This document shows positions 1-8,323 of a stretch of DNA of 64,000 nucleotides, in pieces. Position numbers and translations under genes: made by a program. How positions within the stretch are numbered: the stretch's first letter is position 1; every line of letters starts with the position of its first letter. Origin of the DNA: Lacimicrobium sp. SS2-24 (GTDB taxonomy: Bacteria > Pseudomonadota > Gammaproteobacteria > Enterobacterales > Alteromonadaceae). The stretch is taken from contig NZ_NIWW01000003.1 in NCBI RefSeq assembly GCF_002201535.1, forward strand, positions 124,001 to 188,000, read 5' to 3'. Below the pieces are notes generated by a model. The model saw only the letters and a program-made list of their open reading frames with translations, ran no database searches and was not told where the DNA came from.

Positions 1-1
1 C

Positions 2-163
2 AAGAGACTGAAGTTCTCTGATGTCGTCAAAGAACAGAACGAAGATATCCCCAAGGATCAACAACTGGCTCGTATGGATGCCGATTTTTGCCTGATGAGT
101 GCAGAGGCGATACGTTGTGTTAAAGCCCTCGATGGCCTGTTATCCCTCTCTGAGCAGGATTAA
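2..163 (+). CDS. rdgC: RdgC C-terminus (partial, 5' end outside window)
   Basis: This open frame runs in from the window edge and stops at TAA 161-163, giving about 53 residues. It resembles the RdgC C-terminus: a KRLKF start, a QNEDI-like stretch, then a MDADFxLM core near the end. RdgC is a ring-shaped nucleoid-associated DNA-binding protein that limits RecA-promoted recombination. It is convergent with the HDOD gene that follows, with 87 bp between the stops and no clear hairpin there. The identification rests on the tail only. Confidence 0.75.
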   Translation, partial: KRLKFSDVVKEQNEDIPKDQQLARMDADFCLMSAEAIRCVKALDGLLSLSEQD

Positions 164-250
164 CCCTGCTCTTTGCCAGGCATGTCGATGCGCCTTTGCA
201 GATGAAGGCTTGCTGTGGCAATGATGTCCTTGTTTGCGACAACTGTTCGC

Positions 251-1087
251 TTAATCGAAAATACTGCGGGCGCTGACTTGCGCCTCTTTGAATTCCTCTG
301 ACTCCAGTAGATTCAGGTCGTCAATCAGTCCTTTGCGTTGACTCAGATTGAGTACTGCATCTTTCTTATTGTCCTGATGACCACTGATGACCACAGCCAG
401 ACGGACAAAATCCAGGTAGGAGATGTCCGCAGTCTGATACTCGAGATTACGCCAGTTCTCCGTCAGCTCAACCAGCTCATCATTAAAACTCCAGGCCCGT
501 AAAATCACCCCACCGATACGCCCGGAAAGCTTTTCTACCGCCACATTAAGAAAGGTCGGATTGGCGAAGACATCATCGTGCCGCTCTGCTTCAGTGAAAA
601 TGGGTAATACACCAATATTATGAACCAGTGCCGCAAGGGTCATACTGTCCATATTGAATTTCGTCTTATTGTGGGTTTGCTTAAATAGTTGCAATAACGC
701 GATAGCACTGGCCACCACATCAACCGTTGATTCCCATACCCGGTTAATCTGTTCTTTGACGATGTCATTTTTAGAAACAAACAACTGTTCCATCGCCAGT
801 GCGGTAGCGGTATTTTTTATTTGTCGCAAGCCAATCCTGGTCACAGCCTGATTGAGGCTTTCCACTTTCACCGAGCGGCTCATGTAAGCACTGTTAGCAA
901 TGCGCATCATGCGAGCACTGAGCGCCGGGTCCTGCCCCAGCACTTCGGCCATTTTTTGCAGACTGACATCCGGATCATCCGCAGCCCGTCTCACCTTCAG
1001 AGCGATGGCCGGTAAGGTAGGCAAAACCAGGGTGTCGTTATTGATCTTTTCTACCAGAATGGTCAGTAACGCATTTTCAGTGGACAT
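251..1087 (-). CDS. HDOD domain signalling protein
   Basis: A 278-residue protein made almost wholly of one HDOD domain. The early block LPTLPAIALKV, then QDPALSARMMRIANSA and a central LAALVHNIG are typical. HDOD proteins are HD-superfamily relatives that mostly lack the catalytic HD pair; here the position corresponding to HD reads HN, so hydrolase activity is unlikely. Family members act as adaptors in regulatory or c-di-GMP-linked signalling. No partner gene sits beside it: its start faces the divergent M49-like lipoprotein gene. Family call is secure, role unknown. Confidence 0.85.
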   Translation of the reverse strand: MSTENALLTILVEKINNDTLVLPTLPAIALKVRRAADDPDVSLQKMAEVLGQDPALSARMMRIANSAYMSRSVKVESLNQAVTRIGLRQIKNTATALAMEQLFVSKNDIVKEQINRVWESTVDVVASAIALLQLFKQTHNKTKFNMDSMTLAALVHNIGVLPIFTEAERHDDVFANPTFLNVAVEKLSGRIGGVILRAWSFNDELVELTENWRNLEYQTADISYLDFVRLAVVISGHQDNKKDAVLNLSQRKGLIDDLNLLESEEFKEAQVSARSIFD

Positions 1088-1377
1088 ATTGGGCCTTCAC
1101 AAATGGAAAATGATTATTCAGCACAAACACAATGTGCTGCGACTATACAGGATATCCCTAAACCGTACACCAGGCATGAGCATAGCAAATTATCAAGGCT
1201 ACGCATTTTCACAACCAACCTGTTATTATGCCCATCGATACCTATTTGTCCCTGCATAGGGCTGTTGCCATGTCGGTGTGCCTGCCTCAGGCCTCATCCT
1301 GACAAAACATGCCGGAACGGGATCAATCCGCCGAAAGCGGCAAAAGAAGCTAACAATCAAAAGATCAAAGGCTGATT
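1088..1377. other. 290-bp divergent intergenic region
   Basis: This gap separates the starts of the HDOD gene (minus) and the M49-like gene (plus) and must carry both promoters. I see no convincing -35/-10 pair. A small GAAA-loop hairpin lies at about 1328-1340, and an AAAGG ribosome-binding site precedes the plus-strand start. Open frames here have no coding character. Confidence 0.5.
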
Positions 1378-3054
1378 ATGAAATTTATACACCATACTAT
1401 CGCGTCATTGTTTGTTCTCTCATTGTTGTCAGGCTGCTCCAAGCCAGACACTTCTGCCACCAGTACTTCTGACAAAGCGATTGCAGCCAGTCAGTCAACG
1501 CTGCTGGTAGACCCCGCCAGACTGGAGATTTACCACCCGGTGAGTCTCACCGCCGATCTCTCTTCACTGACAGACAACCAGCGAGAGATGCTCAGCGTAC
1601 TGATAGATGCGTCCAAAATCATGGACGACCTGTTCTGGCAGCAAGCCTTTGGCGGCGATAAAGAGACCTTCCTGCAATCGGTTCAGGATCAGAACATTCG
1701 TCGCTTCGCCGATATTAATTATGGCCCCTGGGACAGATTGAATGGCGACAGCGCCTTTATCAGCGGCTTCGAGGAAAAGCCCGCCGGAGCCCAGTTTTAC
1801 CCGGCTGATATGAGCAAAGAGGAATTTGAATCCAGCGACATGCAAGACAAAAAAGGGCTGTATTCGATGGTTGTTCGCAACGACAGTGGCGAACTCACCA
1901 GTGTGCCCTACTCACAATACTTTAACAGCGAACTCACACAAGCCGCCGCACTGTTACGTAAAGCCGCGGATCTGGCTGAACATCAGCCCTTTGCCGAATA
2001 TCTGAAGCTGCGCGCAGAAGCCCTGTTATCAGATAACTATCAGCCTTCCGATATGGCCTGGATGGATATGAAGTCCAATCCCATTGAGCTGGTCTACGGT
2101 CCTATCGAAACCTATGAAGATCAGTTATTCGGTTATCGCGCCGCATTCGAGTCCTATGTCTTGATCAAAGATCTGGCCTGGAGTGAACGTCTCGCCCGCT
2201 ATGCCGGATTTTTACCCGAGCTGCAACAGGGGCTGCCCGTTGCCGAGGCCTACAAACAGGAAATGCCCGGTGCCAATGCTGACCTGAACGCCTATGACGT
2301 GATTTATTATGCAGGCCACTCTAACGCGGGGAGCAAGACCATTGCCATCAACCTGCCCAATGATGAAGAGGTACAGCTTCAAAAAGGTACACGTCGCTTA
2401 CAGCTCAAAAACGCCATGCGCGCCAAGTTTGATCACATTCTCATGCCAATCGCAGACGTCTTGATCGTTCCTGAACAGCGCAAACACATTACCTTCGACG
2501 CCTTTTTTGCCAACACCATGTTCCATGAGGTGGCTCACGGTCTGGGCATTAAGAACACCATTAATGATCAAGGGACCGTTCGCCAGGCGTTAAAAGAGCA
2601 TGCCTCAGCGCTGGAAGAGGGCAAAGCCGACGTGCTGGGTCTGTACATGGTCAGCCAGTTGCTGGAAAAAGGTGAAATTACCGAAGGCACGCTGGAAGAT
2701 TACTATGTCACCTTTATGGCCGGCATTTTCCGTTCAGTGCGCTTTGGAGCCTCCAGCGCGCACGGTAAAGCGAACATGGTGCGCTTCAACTTTTTTAATG
2801 AATTTGGCGCCTTCAGTCGCGATGAGCAGGGCCTTTACAGCGTTAACATGGACAAGATGCAGGACGCGGTGGATGCACTCTCTGAGTTGATTCTGACATT
2901 ACAGGGCAATGGCGATTATCAGGGCGTTGATGAGCTGGTAAAAGACAAAGGCCTTATCAAGCCACAGCTAGCCGAAGATTTGGCGAAGCTGACTCAGGCA
3001 GAAATTCCGGTCGATATCACCTTTAAGCAAGGAAAGTCCGTTCTCGGTTTGTAA
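1378..3054 (+). CDS. M49-like (DPP III-related) zinc peptidase lipoprotein
   Basis: A 558-residue protein with a lipoprotein signal: basic start, hydrophobic stretch, lipobox LSGC with Cys20. The catalytic region has HEVAHG (His383, Glu384, His387) and, about 25 residues later, LEEGKADVLGLYM. That matches the second signature of dipeptidyl-peptidase III relatives, where a Glu of the EE pair is the third zinc ligand. Classical DPP III has the longer HEXXGH; here the histidines are spaced as plain HEXXH, as in a bacterial subgroup often annotated 'Zn-dependent hydrolase'. Probably a membrane-anchored periplasmic peptidase. Substrate unknown. Single gene, followed by a strong hairpin. Confidence 0.8.
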   Translation: MKFIHHTIASLFVLSLLSGCSKPDTSATSTSDKAIAASQSTLLVDPARLEIYHPVSLTADLSSLTDNQREMLSVLIDASKIMDDLFWQQAFGGDKETFLQSVQDQNIRRFADINYGPWDRLNGDSAFISGFEEKPAGAQFYPADMSKEEFESSDMQDKKGLYSMVVRNDSGELTSVPYSQYFNSELTQAAALLRKAADLAEHQPFAEYLKLRAEALLSDNYQPSDMAWMDMKSNPIELVYGPIETYEDQLFGYRAAFESYVLIKDLAWSERLARYAGFLPELQQGLPVAEAYKQEMPGANADLNAYDVIYYAGHSNAGSKTIAINLPNDEEVQLQKGTRRLQLKNAMRAKFDHILMPIADVLIVPEQRKHITFDAFFANTMFHEVAHGLGIKNTINDQGTVRQALKEHASALEEGKADVLGLYMVSQLLEKGEITEGTLEDYYVTFMAGIFRSVRFGASSAHGKANMVRFNFFNEFGAFSRDEQGLYSVNMDKMQDAVDALSELILTLQGNGDYQGVDELVKDKGLIKPQLAEDLAKLTQAEIPVDITFKQGKSVLGL

Positions 3055-3066
3055 GTTTCGTGAGTC

Positions 3067-3091
3067 GCCACCTCAGCACGGCTGAGGTGGC
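3067..3091. terminator. Hairpin between convergent genes
   Basis: GCCACCTCAGC pairs perfectly with GCTGAGGTGGC across a 3-nt loop, giving an 11-bp stem. It sits between the stops of the M49-like gene and hinT. There is no T-run on either side, so it is either a weak terminator or a 3'-end stabilising hairpin serving both strands. Confidence 0.65.
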
Positions 3092-3121
3092 TAACGCCGA
3101 AACACCGCTGTGCTAGCCATG

Positions 3122-3487
3122 TTACTCGGTTTTTAATGTTTCCTGATAGGGCGGCCAGCCCATAGGTTTACCGGCAAGAACATGCAGGTGCAGATGGTAC
3201 ACCGTCTGTCCGCCATAGGGATTACAGTTCATAACGGCCCGATAACCCTCTTCAGCAAAACCCATATCTTTTGCCAGTTTGGCCGCCACCAGATACAAAT
3301 GCCCCACCACTGCCTTATCTTCTTCCTCAATATCATTAATGGTGGCGATAGGTTTTTTTGGAATGACCAGAAAATGAACCGGTGCCTGAGGATTAATATC
3401 TGCAAAGGCCAGTGCGTCTTCATCCTCGTACAGAATATCAGCGGGGATTTCCCGGTTAATTATTTTACTGAACAACGTATCACTCAT
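3122..3487 (-). CDS. hinT: HIT-family purine nucleoside phosphoramidase HinT
   Basis: A 121-residue HIT protein. The histidine-triad signature HLHLHVLAG lies near the C-terminus, preceded by the HinT-like block SKIINREIPADI at the N-terminus. HinT hydrolyses AMP-N bonds such as adenosine phosphoramidates and lysyl-AMP. The start chosen is the Met of MSDTLFSK, which matches the family; an upstream in-frame Met at 3511 would add eight unlikely residues. It is the last gene of folB-folK-uppP-hinT, 60 bp after uppP. Confidence 0.93.
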   Translation of the reverse strand: MSDTLFSKIINREIPADILYEDEDALAFADINPQAPVHFLVIPKKPIATINDIEEEDKAVVGHLYLVAAKLAKDMGFAEEGYRAVMNCNPYGGQTVYHLHLHVLAGKPMGWPPYQETLKTE

Positions 3488-3547
3488 TTTCGGCTCCCTT
3501 GATTGCGTCATAAAGTTGTCTGCATCACACTACAACGGCGTATGCGA

Positions 3548-4348
3548 TCAGAGCAACACAAATCCCAGCAGTACCGTACCAAGCACCAACCGGTAAATCA
3601 CAAATGGCAACATACCCAGTCGCCCAATCCAGCTAAGAAACAGACTGATACAAATATAGGCGCTGAAAAAAGAAAAGAGGACACCATAAAACATCGCCTG
3701 CCAGTCGACAGCGGTTTGCGCTTCAAGCAAATCCAGCGTAACCAGCAAGCCCGCCCCAAGAATAGTAGGAATGGACAGTAAAAAGGAAAAACGCGCAGCA
3801 CTCTCTCTGTCCAGTCCGGCCATCAGTCCGGCTGTCATCGTAATACCCGAGCGGGAGGTGCCAGGAATAATTGCAAGGGCCTGTGCCAGGCCCACAAATA
3901 AGGCGCTTTTCCAGGTCAGCTGGTAAATCGTTTTGTTCTGTCTGGCCTTCACGTCCGCATACCAGAGCAAAAGACCGAACACCAGAGTAGTGATGGCAAT
4001 GACCAACGCCGAGCGGGCATAGGTTTCAATCAGCCCTTTGGCCAGAAACCCTGCTATCACCGCAGGAATGGTGGCCATAATAACCCACCATGCCAGTCGG
4101 CTGTTGTCAGTCTGCTGACCACTGATTAGGGAACCTGTCCAGGCAACAATCATATTGCCAATATCCCTGCGAAAGTAGATCACCACCGCCAGCAGACTGC
4201 CCAAATGTACGGCCACATCGAAGGCCAGCCCCTGGTTTTTCCAACCCAGTAGCGCCGAGGGTAATATCAGGTGGGCCGAACTGGATATGGGAAGAAACTC
4301 CGTGATCCCTTGTATCAGCGCCAGGATAATAATTTCAATTAAGCTCAT
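3548..4348 (-). CDS. uppP: Undecaprenyl-diphosphate phosphatase UppP (BacA)
   Basis: A 266-residue, highly hydrophobic protein with about eight membrane segments. Both UppP signatures are present: [14 protein letters not shown] near residue 14 and [14 protein letters not shown] near residue 160. It dephosphorylates undecaprenyl diphosphate to regenerate the lipid carrier for peptidoglycan and O-antigen, and raises bacitracin resistance. It overlaps the folK stop by 4 bp, so it is translated as part of the folB-folK unit. Confidence 0.96.
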   Translation of the reverse strand: MSLIEIIILALIQGITEFLPISSSAHLILPSALLGWKNQGLAFDVAVHLGSLLAVVIYFRRDIGNMIVAWTGSLISGQQTDNSRLAWWVIMATIPAVIAGFLAKGLIETYARSALVIAITTLVFGLLLWYADVKARQNKTIYQLTWKSALFVGLAQALAIIPGTSRSGITMTAGLMAGLDRESAARFSFLLSIPTILGAGLLVTLDLLEAQTAVDWQAMFYGVLFSFFSAYICISLFLSWIGRLGMLPFVIYRLVLGTVLLGFVLL

Positions 4349-4839
4349 TCGGGTGTCCAGCTAAAAGGTATGGTCCATAGTTTCTGCTTGCTCTTGTCAA
4401 ACTCATGCCACAGCTGAGCATAGGTTTTCTGTTCCAGCGGGTGTTGCAGATCTCCGGCCACTTCAGCAAGTGGCCATAGCACGAAGGCATTATAGAGTAT
4501 CTCCCCTCTTGGCAACTGCACCGTATCATCCGTGACCAGATCATCATAAAGCAGCAGATCGAGATCCAGCGTTCTGGGTGCAAACTTCTTGTCGCCACGA
4601 ACCCGGCCATTATCATTCTCGATATCCTTTAGCCGCTTTGCCACCTCGGGCATGGTCAGCGTCGTCTGTGCGCCAATCACCATATTGTAAAAAGGCTTCC
4701 CGTCAAAGCCCACGGCTTCACTTTCGAAAAGACTGGAGAGGTGCAGAGCACCAAAATTGCGATGCAGGGCGTGCAGTCCTGCCCGGGTATGCAGTTCTCT
4801 GTCCACATTACTGCCGAGGCTGATATATATCTGTGCCAT
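4345..4839 (-). CDS. folK: HPPK, 6-hydroxymethyl-7,8-dihydropterin pyrophosphokinase
   Basis: A 164-residue protein with the HPPK opening IYISLGSNV and the signature [14 protein letters not shown], which carries the metal-binding aspartates. It transfers pyrophosphate from ATP to the pterin in folate synthesis, using the product of FolB, encoded immediately upstream. The ATG at 4839 overlaps the folB stop by one base (TGATG), a translational-coupling arrangement. An upstream Met at 4851 lies inside folB and is less likely. Confidence 0.95.
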   Translation of the reverse strand: MAQIYISLGSNVDRELHTRAGLHALHRNFGALHLSSLFESEAVGFDGKPFYNMVIGAQTTLTMPEVAKRLKDIENDNGRVRGDKKFAPRTLDLDLLLYDDLVTDDTVQLPRGEILYNAFVLWPLAEVAGDLQHPLEQKTYAQLWHEFDKSKQKLWTIPFSWTPE

Positions 4840-5192
4840 CAGGGCGCACACCGGGTTAACTCAATGGCGACATTATCTGCATTAGCCAGAATATCCGGTT
4901 TGCTCAGTTTCAAAGTTGCCTTATGCAGGGTGAAATTCTCAAATAAGGCGTTGAGCATGGCATTGGCAAGGGCTTCAAGCAGGAAATACTGGCTCTGCTG
5001 CGCCACCTTTTCGAGGATTTCGGCAACCCTGGCATAATCAATGGTATCCACAACATTATCCGATCTCGCCGCCGCACTGAGGTCTAACTCCAGGGTCAAA
5101 TCCACGCGCAACGGCCTTGGAGCAGTGCGTTCCCAATCATACACACCAATCAAAGACTCAAGCCGCAGCCCTTCTATTACAATTTTATCCAT
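4839..5192 (-). CDS. folB: Dihydroneopterin aldolase FolB
   Basis: A 117-residue protein that opens with IVIEGLRLESLIGVYDWER, the typical FolB N-terminus with the conserved active-site Tyr and Glu region. It converts 7,8-dihydroneopterin to 6-hydroxymethyl-dihydropterin and glycolaldehyde, the step before FolK. First gene of the minus-strand group ending in hinT. It is divergent from plsY, as in many gammaproteobacteria. Confidence 0.95.
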   Translation of the reverse strand: MDKIVIEGLRLESLIGVYDWERTAPRPLRVDLTLELDLSAAARSDNVVDTIDYARVAEILEKVAQQSQYFLLEALANAMLNALFENFTLHKATLKLSKPDILANADNVAIELTRCAP

Positions 5193-5400
5193 GGATCCTC
5201 GATTCAGACATCAGGCCTGTTATTTGTACTAAGCCCGGGGCGTTTTCAGGTATGCTGACCATGTCAGCCCCTCATATGCCTTTGGGTTATCAGGTTAGGG
5301 ACGCGGCAAATTCTAAGCTATGCAACAATAAAGGGAAACCGCCTGTTCACCTTTTTGGTTTGAGGCAGAATCATCACCGGTATTCATGGAATAGTTAATA
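5193..5400. other. folB/plsY divergent intergenic region
   Basis: The 208-bp gap carries the promoters of folB and plsY. The only structure I can point to is GCTGAC-CAT-GTCAGC at 5254-5268, a short symmetric element. No clear sigma-70 pair is visible. Confidence 0.4.
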
Positions 5401-6003
5401 ATGACAGCACTGACGCTATTAATGATGGCTGTGGCCTACTTAGCCGGCTCAATATCCAGTGCGGTGTTGGTCAGCCGACTCTTTGGTCTGCCAGACCCAC
5501 GCACGCAAGGCTCCGGTAATCCTGGTGCCACCAATGTTTACCGTCTCGGCGGGCGGATAGCCGCCTTTCTTACTCTGTTGTTGGATGTTCTTAAAGGCAC
5601 AATACCAGTTTGGGTCGGTTATTTTCTGGGCATTGATGCCATTTTTCTGGGTCTGGTAGCCATCTCCGCCTGCCTCGGCCACATCTTCCCGCTCTACTTT
5701 GGTTTTAAAGGTGGAAAAGGCGTATCTACCGCATTAGGGGCGATGCTGCCCATTGGCCTGGACCTGTCCGGCTTGCTGATTATCACCTGGGTAGTTACGG
5801 TTTTCATCAGCGGCTATTCCTCCCTTGCCGCCCTGATTACTGTCACCTTAGCTCCCCTGTATACCTGGTTTATCAAACCGCAGTATACACTGGCGGTCGC
5901 CATGCTATCGATACTGATTATTTTGCGTCATCGCAGCAATATCATCCGCCTCGTCCGTGGCAAGGAAAGTCGCATTTGGGATAAAGGCAAGGCCAACGAA
6001 TGA
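5401..6003 (+). CDS. plsY: Acyl-phosphate glycerol-3-phosphate acyltransferase PlsY
   Basis: A 200-residue membrane protein with the PlsY motifs [12 protein letters not shown] (about residues 37-48) and [14 protein letters not shown] (about 102-115), and five or so hydrophobic segments. It acylates glycerol-3-phosphate from acyl-phosphate, the first step of phospholipid synthesis. Single gene. A GGAATAG stretch lies upstream of the ATG. Confidence 0.96.
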   Translation: MTALTLLMMAVAYLAGSISSAVLVSRLFGLPDPRTQGSGNPGATNVYRLGGRIAAFLTLLLDVLKGTIPVWVGYFLGIDAIFLGLVAISACLGHIFPLYFGFKGGKGVSTALGAMLPIGLDLSGLLIITWVVTVFISGYSSLAALITVTLAPLYTWFIKPQYTLAVAMLSILIILRHRSNIIRLVRGKESRIWDKGKANE

Positions 6004-6244
6004 AGAAGAAAAGTAATCAGCCCTCAGTTATCAGTGGTCAGCAAAAGCATCATCAGCACGCCAGAGTCAGTTTTGGTTTCTGCTGAAGACTGATAGCTCT
6101 TTTACTTTACGCCTTAGCGCCTCTGCGGTGAAAATCTCTTTTGCGTGTGCCTTTACTGCGCACAGTCATGCCCGAGTGCTTTTTTCGGGCATCCAGTGAC
6201 CTTGATAAGCCATAAAAGTAGGTAATTATCTATGCGGATTAGTA
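6004..6244. repeat. Intergenic region with degenerate dispersed-repeat-like sequence
   Basis: The 241 bp between the convergent plsY and tsaD genes hold no gene. The left part alternates related short words (CAGTTATCAGTGGTCAGC, CTGAAGACTGATAGC), followed by a TTTACGCCTTAGCGCCTCTGCG stretch near 6100-6130. Its style resembles degenerate dispersed intergenic sequence found in unrelated bacteria, but I recall this from general experience and cannot search for it. A weak hairpin GCCCGA (6170-6175) / TCGGGC (6185-6190) may end tsaD transcription. Confidence 0.4.
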
Positions 6245-7258
6245 TTAAACTGCAGGCAGGGATTCCAGTGGCCAGCGTGGTTTAGCGCGGGCATCCAGGT
6301 CCTCATACTGCCCTGCTAACAAACGTTGCATTCCTGCATAGGCAATCATGGCACCGTTATCAGTACAAAACTCGGCACGTGGATAGAACACTTTGCCATT
6401 GAGTTTGCCCATCATTGTTTCCAGCTTCAGGCGCAAGGCCTGATTAGCACTGACCCCCCCGGCGATCACCAGCCTGTTAAGCCCCGTTTGCTCCAGTGCC
6501 CGTCGGCATTTAATCGCCAGCGTATCCACGACTGCGGTTTCAAATGCCAGTGCAATGTCTGCCTTAGTCTGACTGTCCGTACCTTCACTACGGATGGTGT
6601 TTGCGGCAAAGGTTTTAAGACCGCTGAAACTAAAATCCAGCCCGGGTCTGTCTGTCATGGGCCGCGGGAAACGAAACCGCTCAGGCGTCCCTTTTTGTGC
6701 CAGTTTAGCCAGCAAAGGCCCGCCAGGATAATCCAGCCCCAGCAGCTTAGCGGTCTTGTCAAACGCTTCACCTGCGGCATCATCCACTGACTCTCCGAGC
6801 ATCTCATAACGACCGATACCTTCCACTCTCACCATCATCGTATGACCGCCGGATACCAGTAAAGCCACAAAAGGAAATGCCGGTGCAGGATCATCCAGCA
6901 TGGGAGCTAACAGATGTCCTTCCATGTGATGCACGCCCACGGCGGGAACCCCCCAGGCATAAGCAAGGCTTCTGCCCACAGAAGACCCAACCAGAAGCGC
7001 CCCTACCAGCCCTGGCCCCTGAGTGAAGGCCACGCCATCTATTTGCCCGGGCTGAGTGTTGGCGTCATTCATTGCTTTTTCTATCAGCGGAATCACTTTA
7101 CGAACATGATCCCGCGAAGCCAGTTCGGGCACGACACCACCATAATCAGCGTGCAGTTTTACCTGACTGTACAACTCGTGCGATAATAGCCCTTGCTGGT
7201 TGTCATAGATGGCAATTCCCGTTTCATCGCAGGATGTCTCAATCCCCAGTATTCTCAT
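6245..7258 (-). CDS. tsaD: tRNA threonylcarbamoyladenosine synthase subunit TsaD
   Basis: A 337-residue protein with the complete TsaD/Kae1 set: [10 protein letters not shown] at the start, the metal-binding [10 protein letters not shown] (HxxxH near residues 111-115), SGGHTMMV, and a C-terminal [13 protein letters not shown]. With TsaB and TsaE it transfers the threonylcarbamoyl group to A37 of ANN-decoding tRNAs. It is divergent from rpsU, the classic gammaproteobacterial arrangement. Confidence 0.97.
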   Translation of the reverse strand: MRILGIETSCDETGIAIYDNQQGLLSHELYSQVKLHADYGGVVPELASRDHVRKVIPLIEKAMNDANTQPGQIDGVAFTQGPGLVGALLVGSSVGRSLAYAWGVPAVGVHHMEGHLLAPMLDDPAPAFPFVALLVSGGHTMMVRVEGIGRYEMLGESVDDAAGEAFDKTAKLLGLDYPGGPLLAKLAQKGTPERFRFPRPMTDRPGLDFSFSGLKTFAANTIRSEGTDSQTKADIALAFETAVVDTLAIKCRRALEQTGLNRLVIAGGVSANQALRLKLETMMGKLNGKVFYPRAEFCTDNGAMIAYAGMQRLLAGQYEDLDARAKPRWPLESLPAV

Positions 7259-7345
7259 GTCCGCTGCCTTTGATTAACAATGGCCGGATCTTACCTTTAT
7301 AGGGAAAAATTCTCTATCTCGGTAACAATTAAAACCCAGCAGGCC

Positions 7346-7374
7346 TTTACAACGCCCGCGGATATGATTAAAAT
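7346..7374 (+). promoter_or_regulatory. Probable sigma-70 promoter of rpsU operon
   Basis: TTTACA (7346-7351) and TAAAAT (7369-7374) are 17 bp apart, about 75 bp upstream of the rpsU ATG. This would drive rpsU-yqeY-dnaG-rpoD. Assigned by eye from consensus and position only. Confidence 0.5.
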
Positions 7375-7447
7375 TCCGCACCATTTTTAACCATGCCGGT
7401 TAATTTTCGAGCTGGTAATAAGCATTTATTTTTGAGGTGAGATTTTA

Positions 7448-7663
7448 ATGCCAATTGTTAAAGTTAAAGAAAACGAGCCGTTTGATGTCGCTCTTCGCCG
7501 TTTTAAGCGTTCTTGTGAAAAGGCAGGAGTATTGTCAGAGGTTCGCCGTCGTGAATTCTTCGAGAAGCCTACCTGGGAACGCAAGCGCAAAAAAGCCGCT
7601 GCTAAAAAGCGTCACCTGAAAAAGCTGGCTCGCGAAAACGCACGTCGCATCAAGCTTTACTAA
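7448..7663 (+). CDS. rpsU: 30S ribosomal protein S21
   Basis: A 71-residue, very basic protein, nearly the standard S21 sequence ([20 protein letters not shown], then the FYEKPT-like [10 protein letters not shown] and a Lys/Arg-rich tail). S21 sits on the 30S platform near the anti-Shine-Dalgarno region and helps initiation. It has a good GAGGTGAG ribosome-binding site and is first in the macromolecular-synthesis operon, followed by a strong terminator. Confidence 0.99.
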   Translation: MPIVKVKENEPFDVALRRFKRSCEKAGVLSEVRRREFFEKPTWERKRKKAAAKKRHLKKLARENARRIKLY

Positions 7664-7671
7664 GATCTCAC

Positions 7672-7700
7672 GAAAAGGGCGCGGTTTCGCGCCTTTTTTC
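7672..7700 (+). terminator. Intrinsic terminator/attenuator after rpsU
   Basis: GGGCGCG-GTTT-CGCGCC followed by TTTTTT, flanked by A-rich sequence on the 5' side. It lies 10 bp after the rpsU stop and before yqeY, where the E. coli operon also has a terminator that lowers dnaG and rpoD expression relative to rpsU. Confidence 0.9.
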
Positions 7701-7786
7701 TGTCAGATCGCTTTTCGTTTTCTATCCATACGCTATGCCATTGCTGCCGCACCTGAGTCGCAGCACAAACTTGTGAATCCTGAACA

Positions 7787-8230
7787 ATGAGTCTGATTGA
7801 TACCCTTAAAGACAACCAGAAGCAGGCCATGCGCGATAAAGATAAACTGCGCCTTGGTACGATCCGGATGGCCCTGGCTGAAATCAAACAACGTGAGATT
7901 GATGGCCAGAGCGAGCTCAGCGAAGCAGATGTGATAGCGATTTTGACCAAGATGGTCAAACAACGCAAAGATGCACAGCAACAGTTTGAGCAGGCTAACC
8001 GCCAGGACTTGGCGGAAAAAGAAGCCGCAGAAGTCGTCATACTGCAGGACTTTTTGCCTCGTCCACTGACTGCACAAGAGCTGGACACACTGATTGCTGA
8101 GGCGATGACCGAAACCGGTGCTGGCGCAATGCAGGACATGGGCAAGGTCATGGCCTGGTTAAAGCCCAAGGTTCAAGGGCGCACGGACATGGGCCAGCTA
8201 AGCGGCCTGATTAAATCCCGTCTCAGCTAA
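7787..8230 (+). CDS. yqeY: GatB/YqeY domain protein
   Basis: A 147-residue helical protein that matches YqeY along its length (MSLIDTLKDNQKQAMRDKDK at the start, then KQREID, and a tail with KPKVQGRTDMGQLS). YqeY is homologous to the tRNA-binding tail of GatB and is thought to bind tRNA; its function is not settled. It lies between rpsU and dnaG, an insertion also seen in Pseudomonas and other gammaproteobacteria. Confidence 0.92.
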   Translation: MSLIDTLKDNQKQAMRDKDKLRLGTIRMALAEIKQREIDGQSELSEADVIAILTKMVKQRKDAQQQFEQANRQDLAEKEAAEVVILQDFLPRPLTAQELDTLIAEAMTETGAGAMQDMGKVMAWLKPKVQGRTDMGQLSGLIKSRLS

Positions 8231-8323
8231 GCAACACCGTGCCGTTTATAGCCAGTCTTCACTGGCTATGACATACTCCTTAAAGGTCTTATTCAATGGT
8301 ATTTCGGTAAAGCGGAGTAATGG

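Noticed and set aside
1088-1120. Fur-box-like AATGATTATT near the HDOD start
   Set aside because: Only half of the palindrome is present, and no iron-related gene is next to it.
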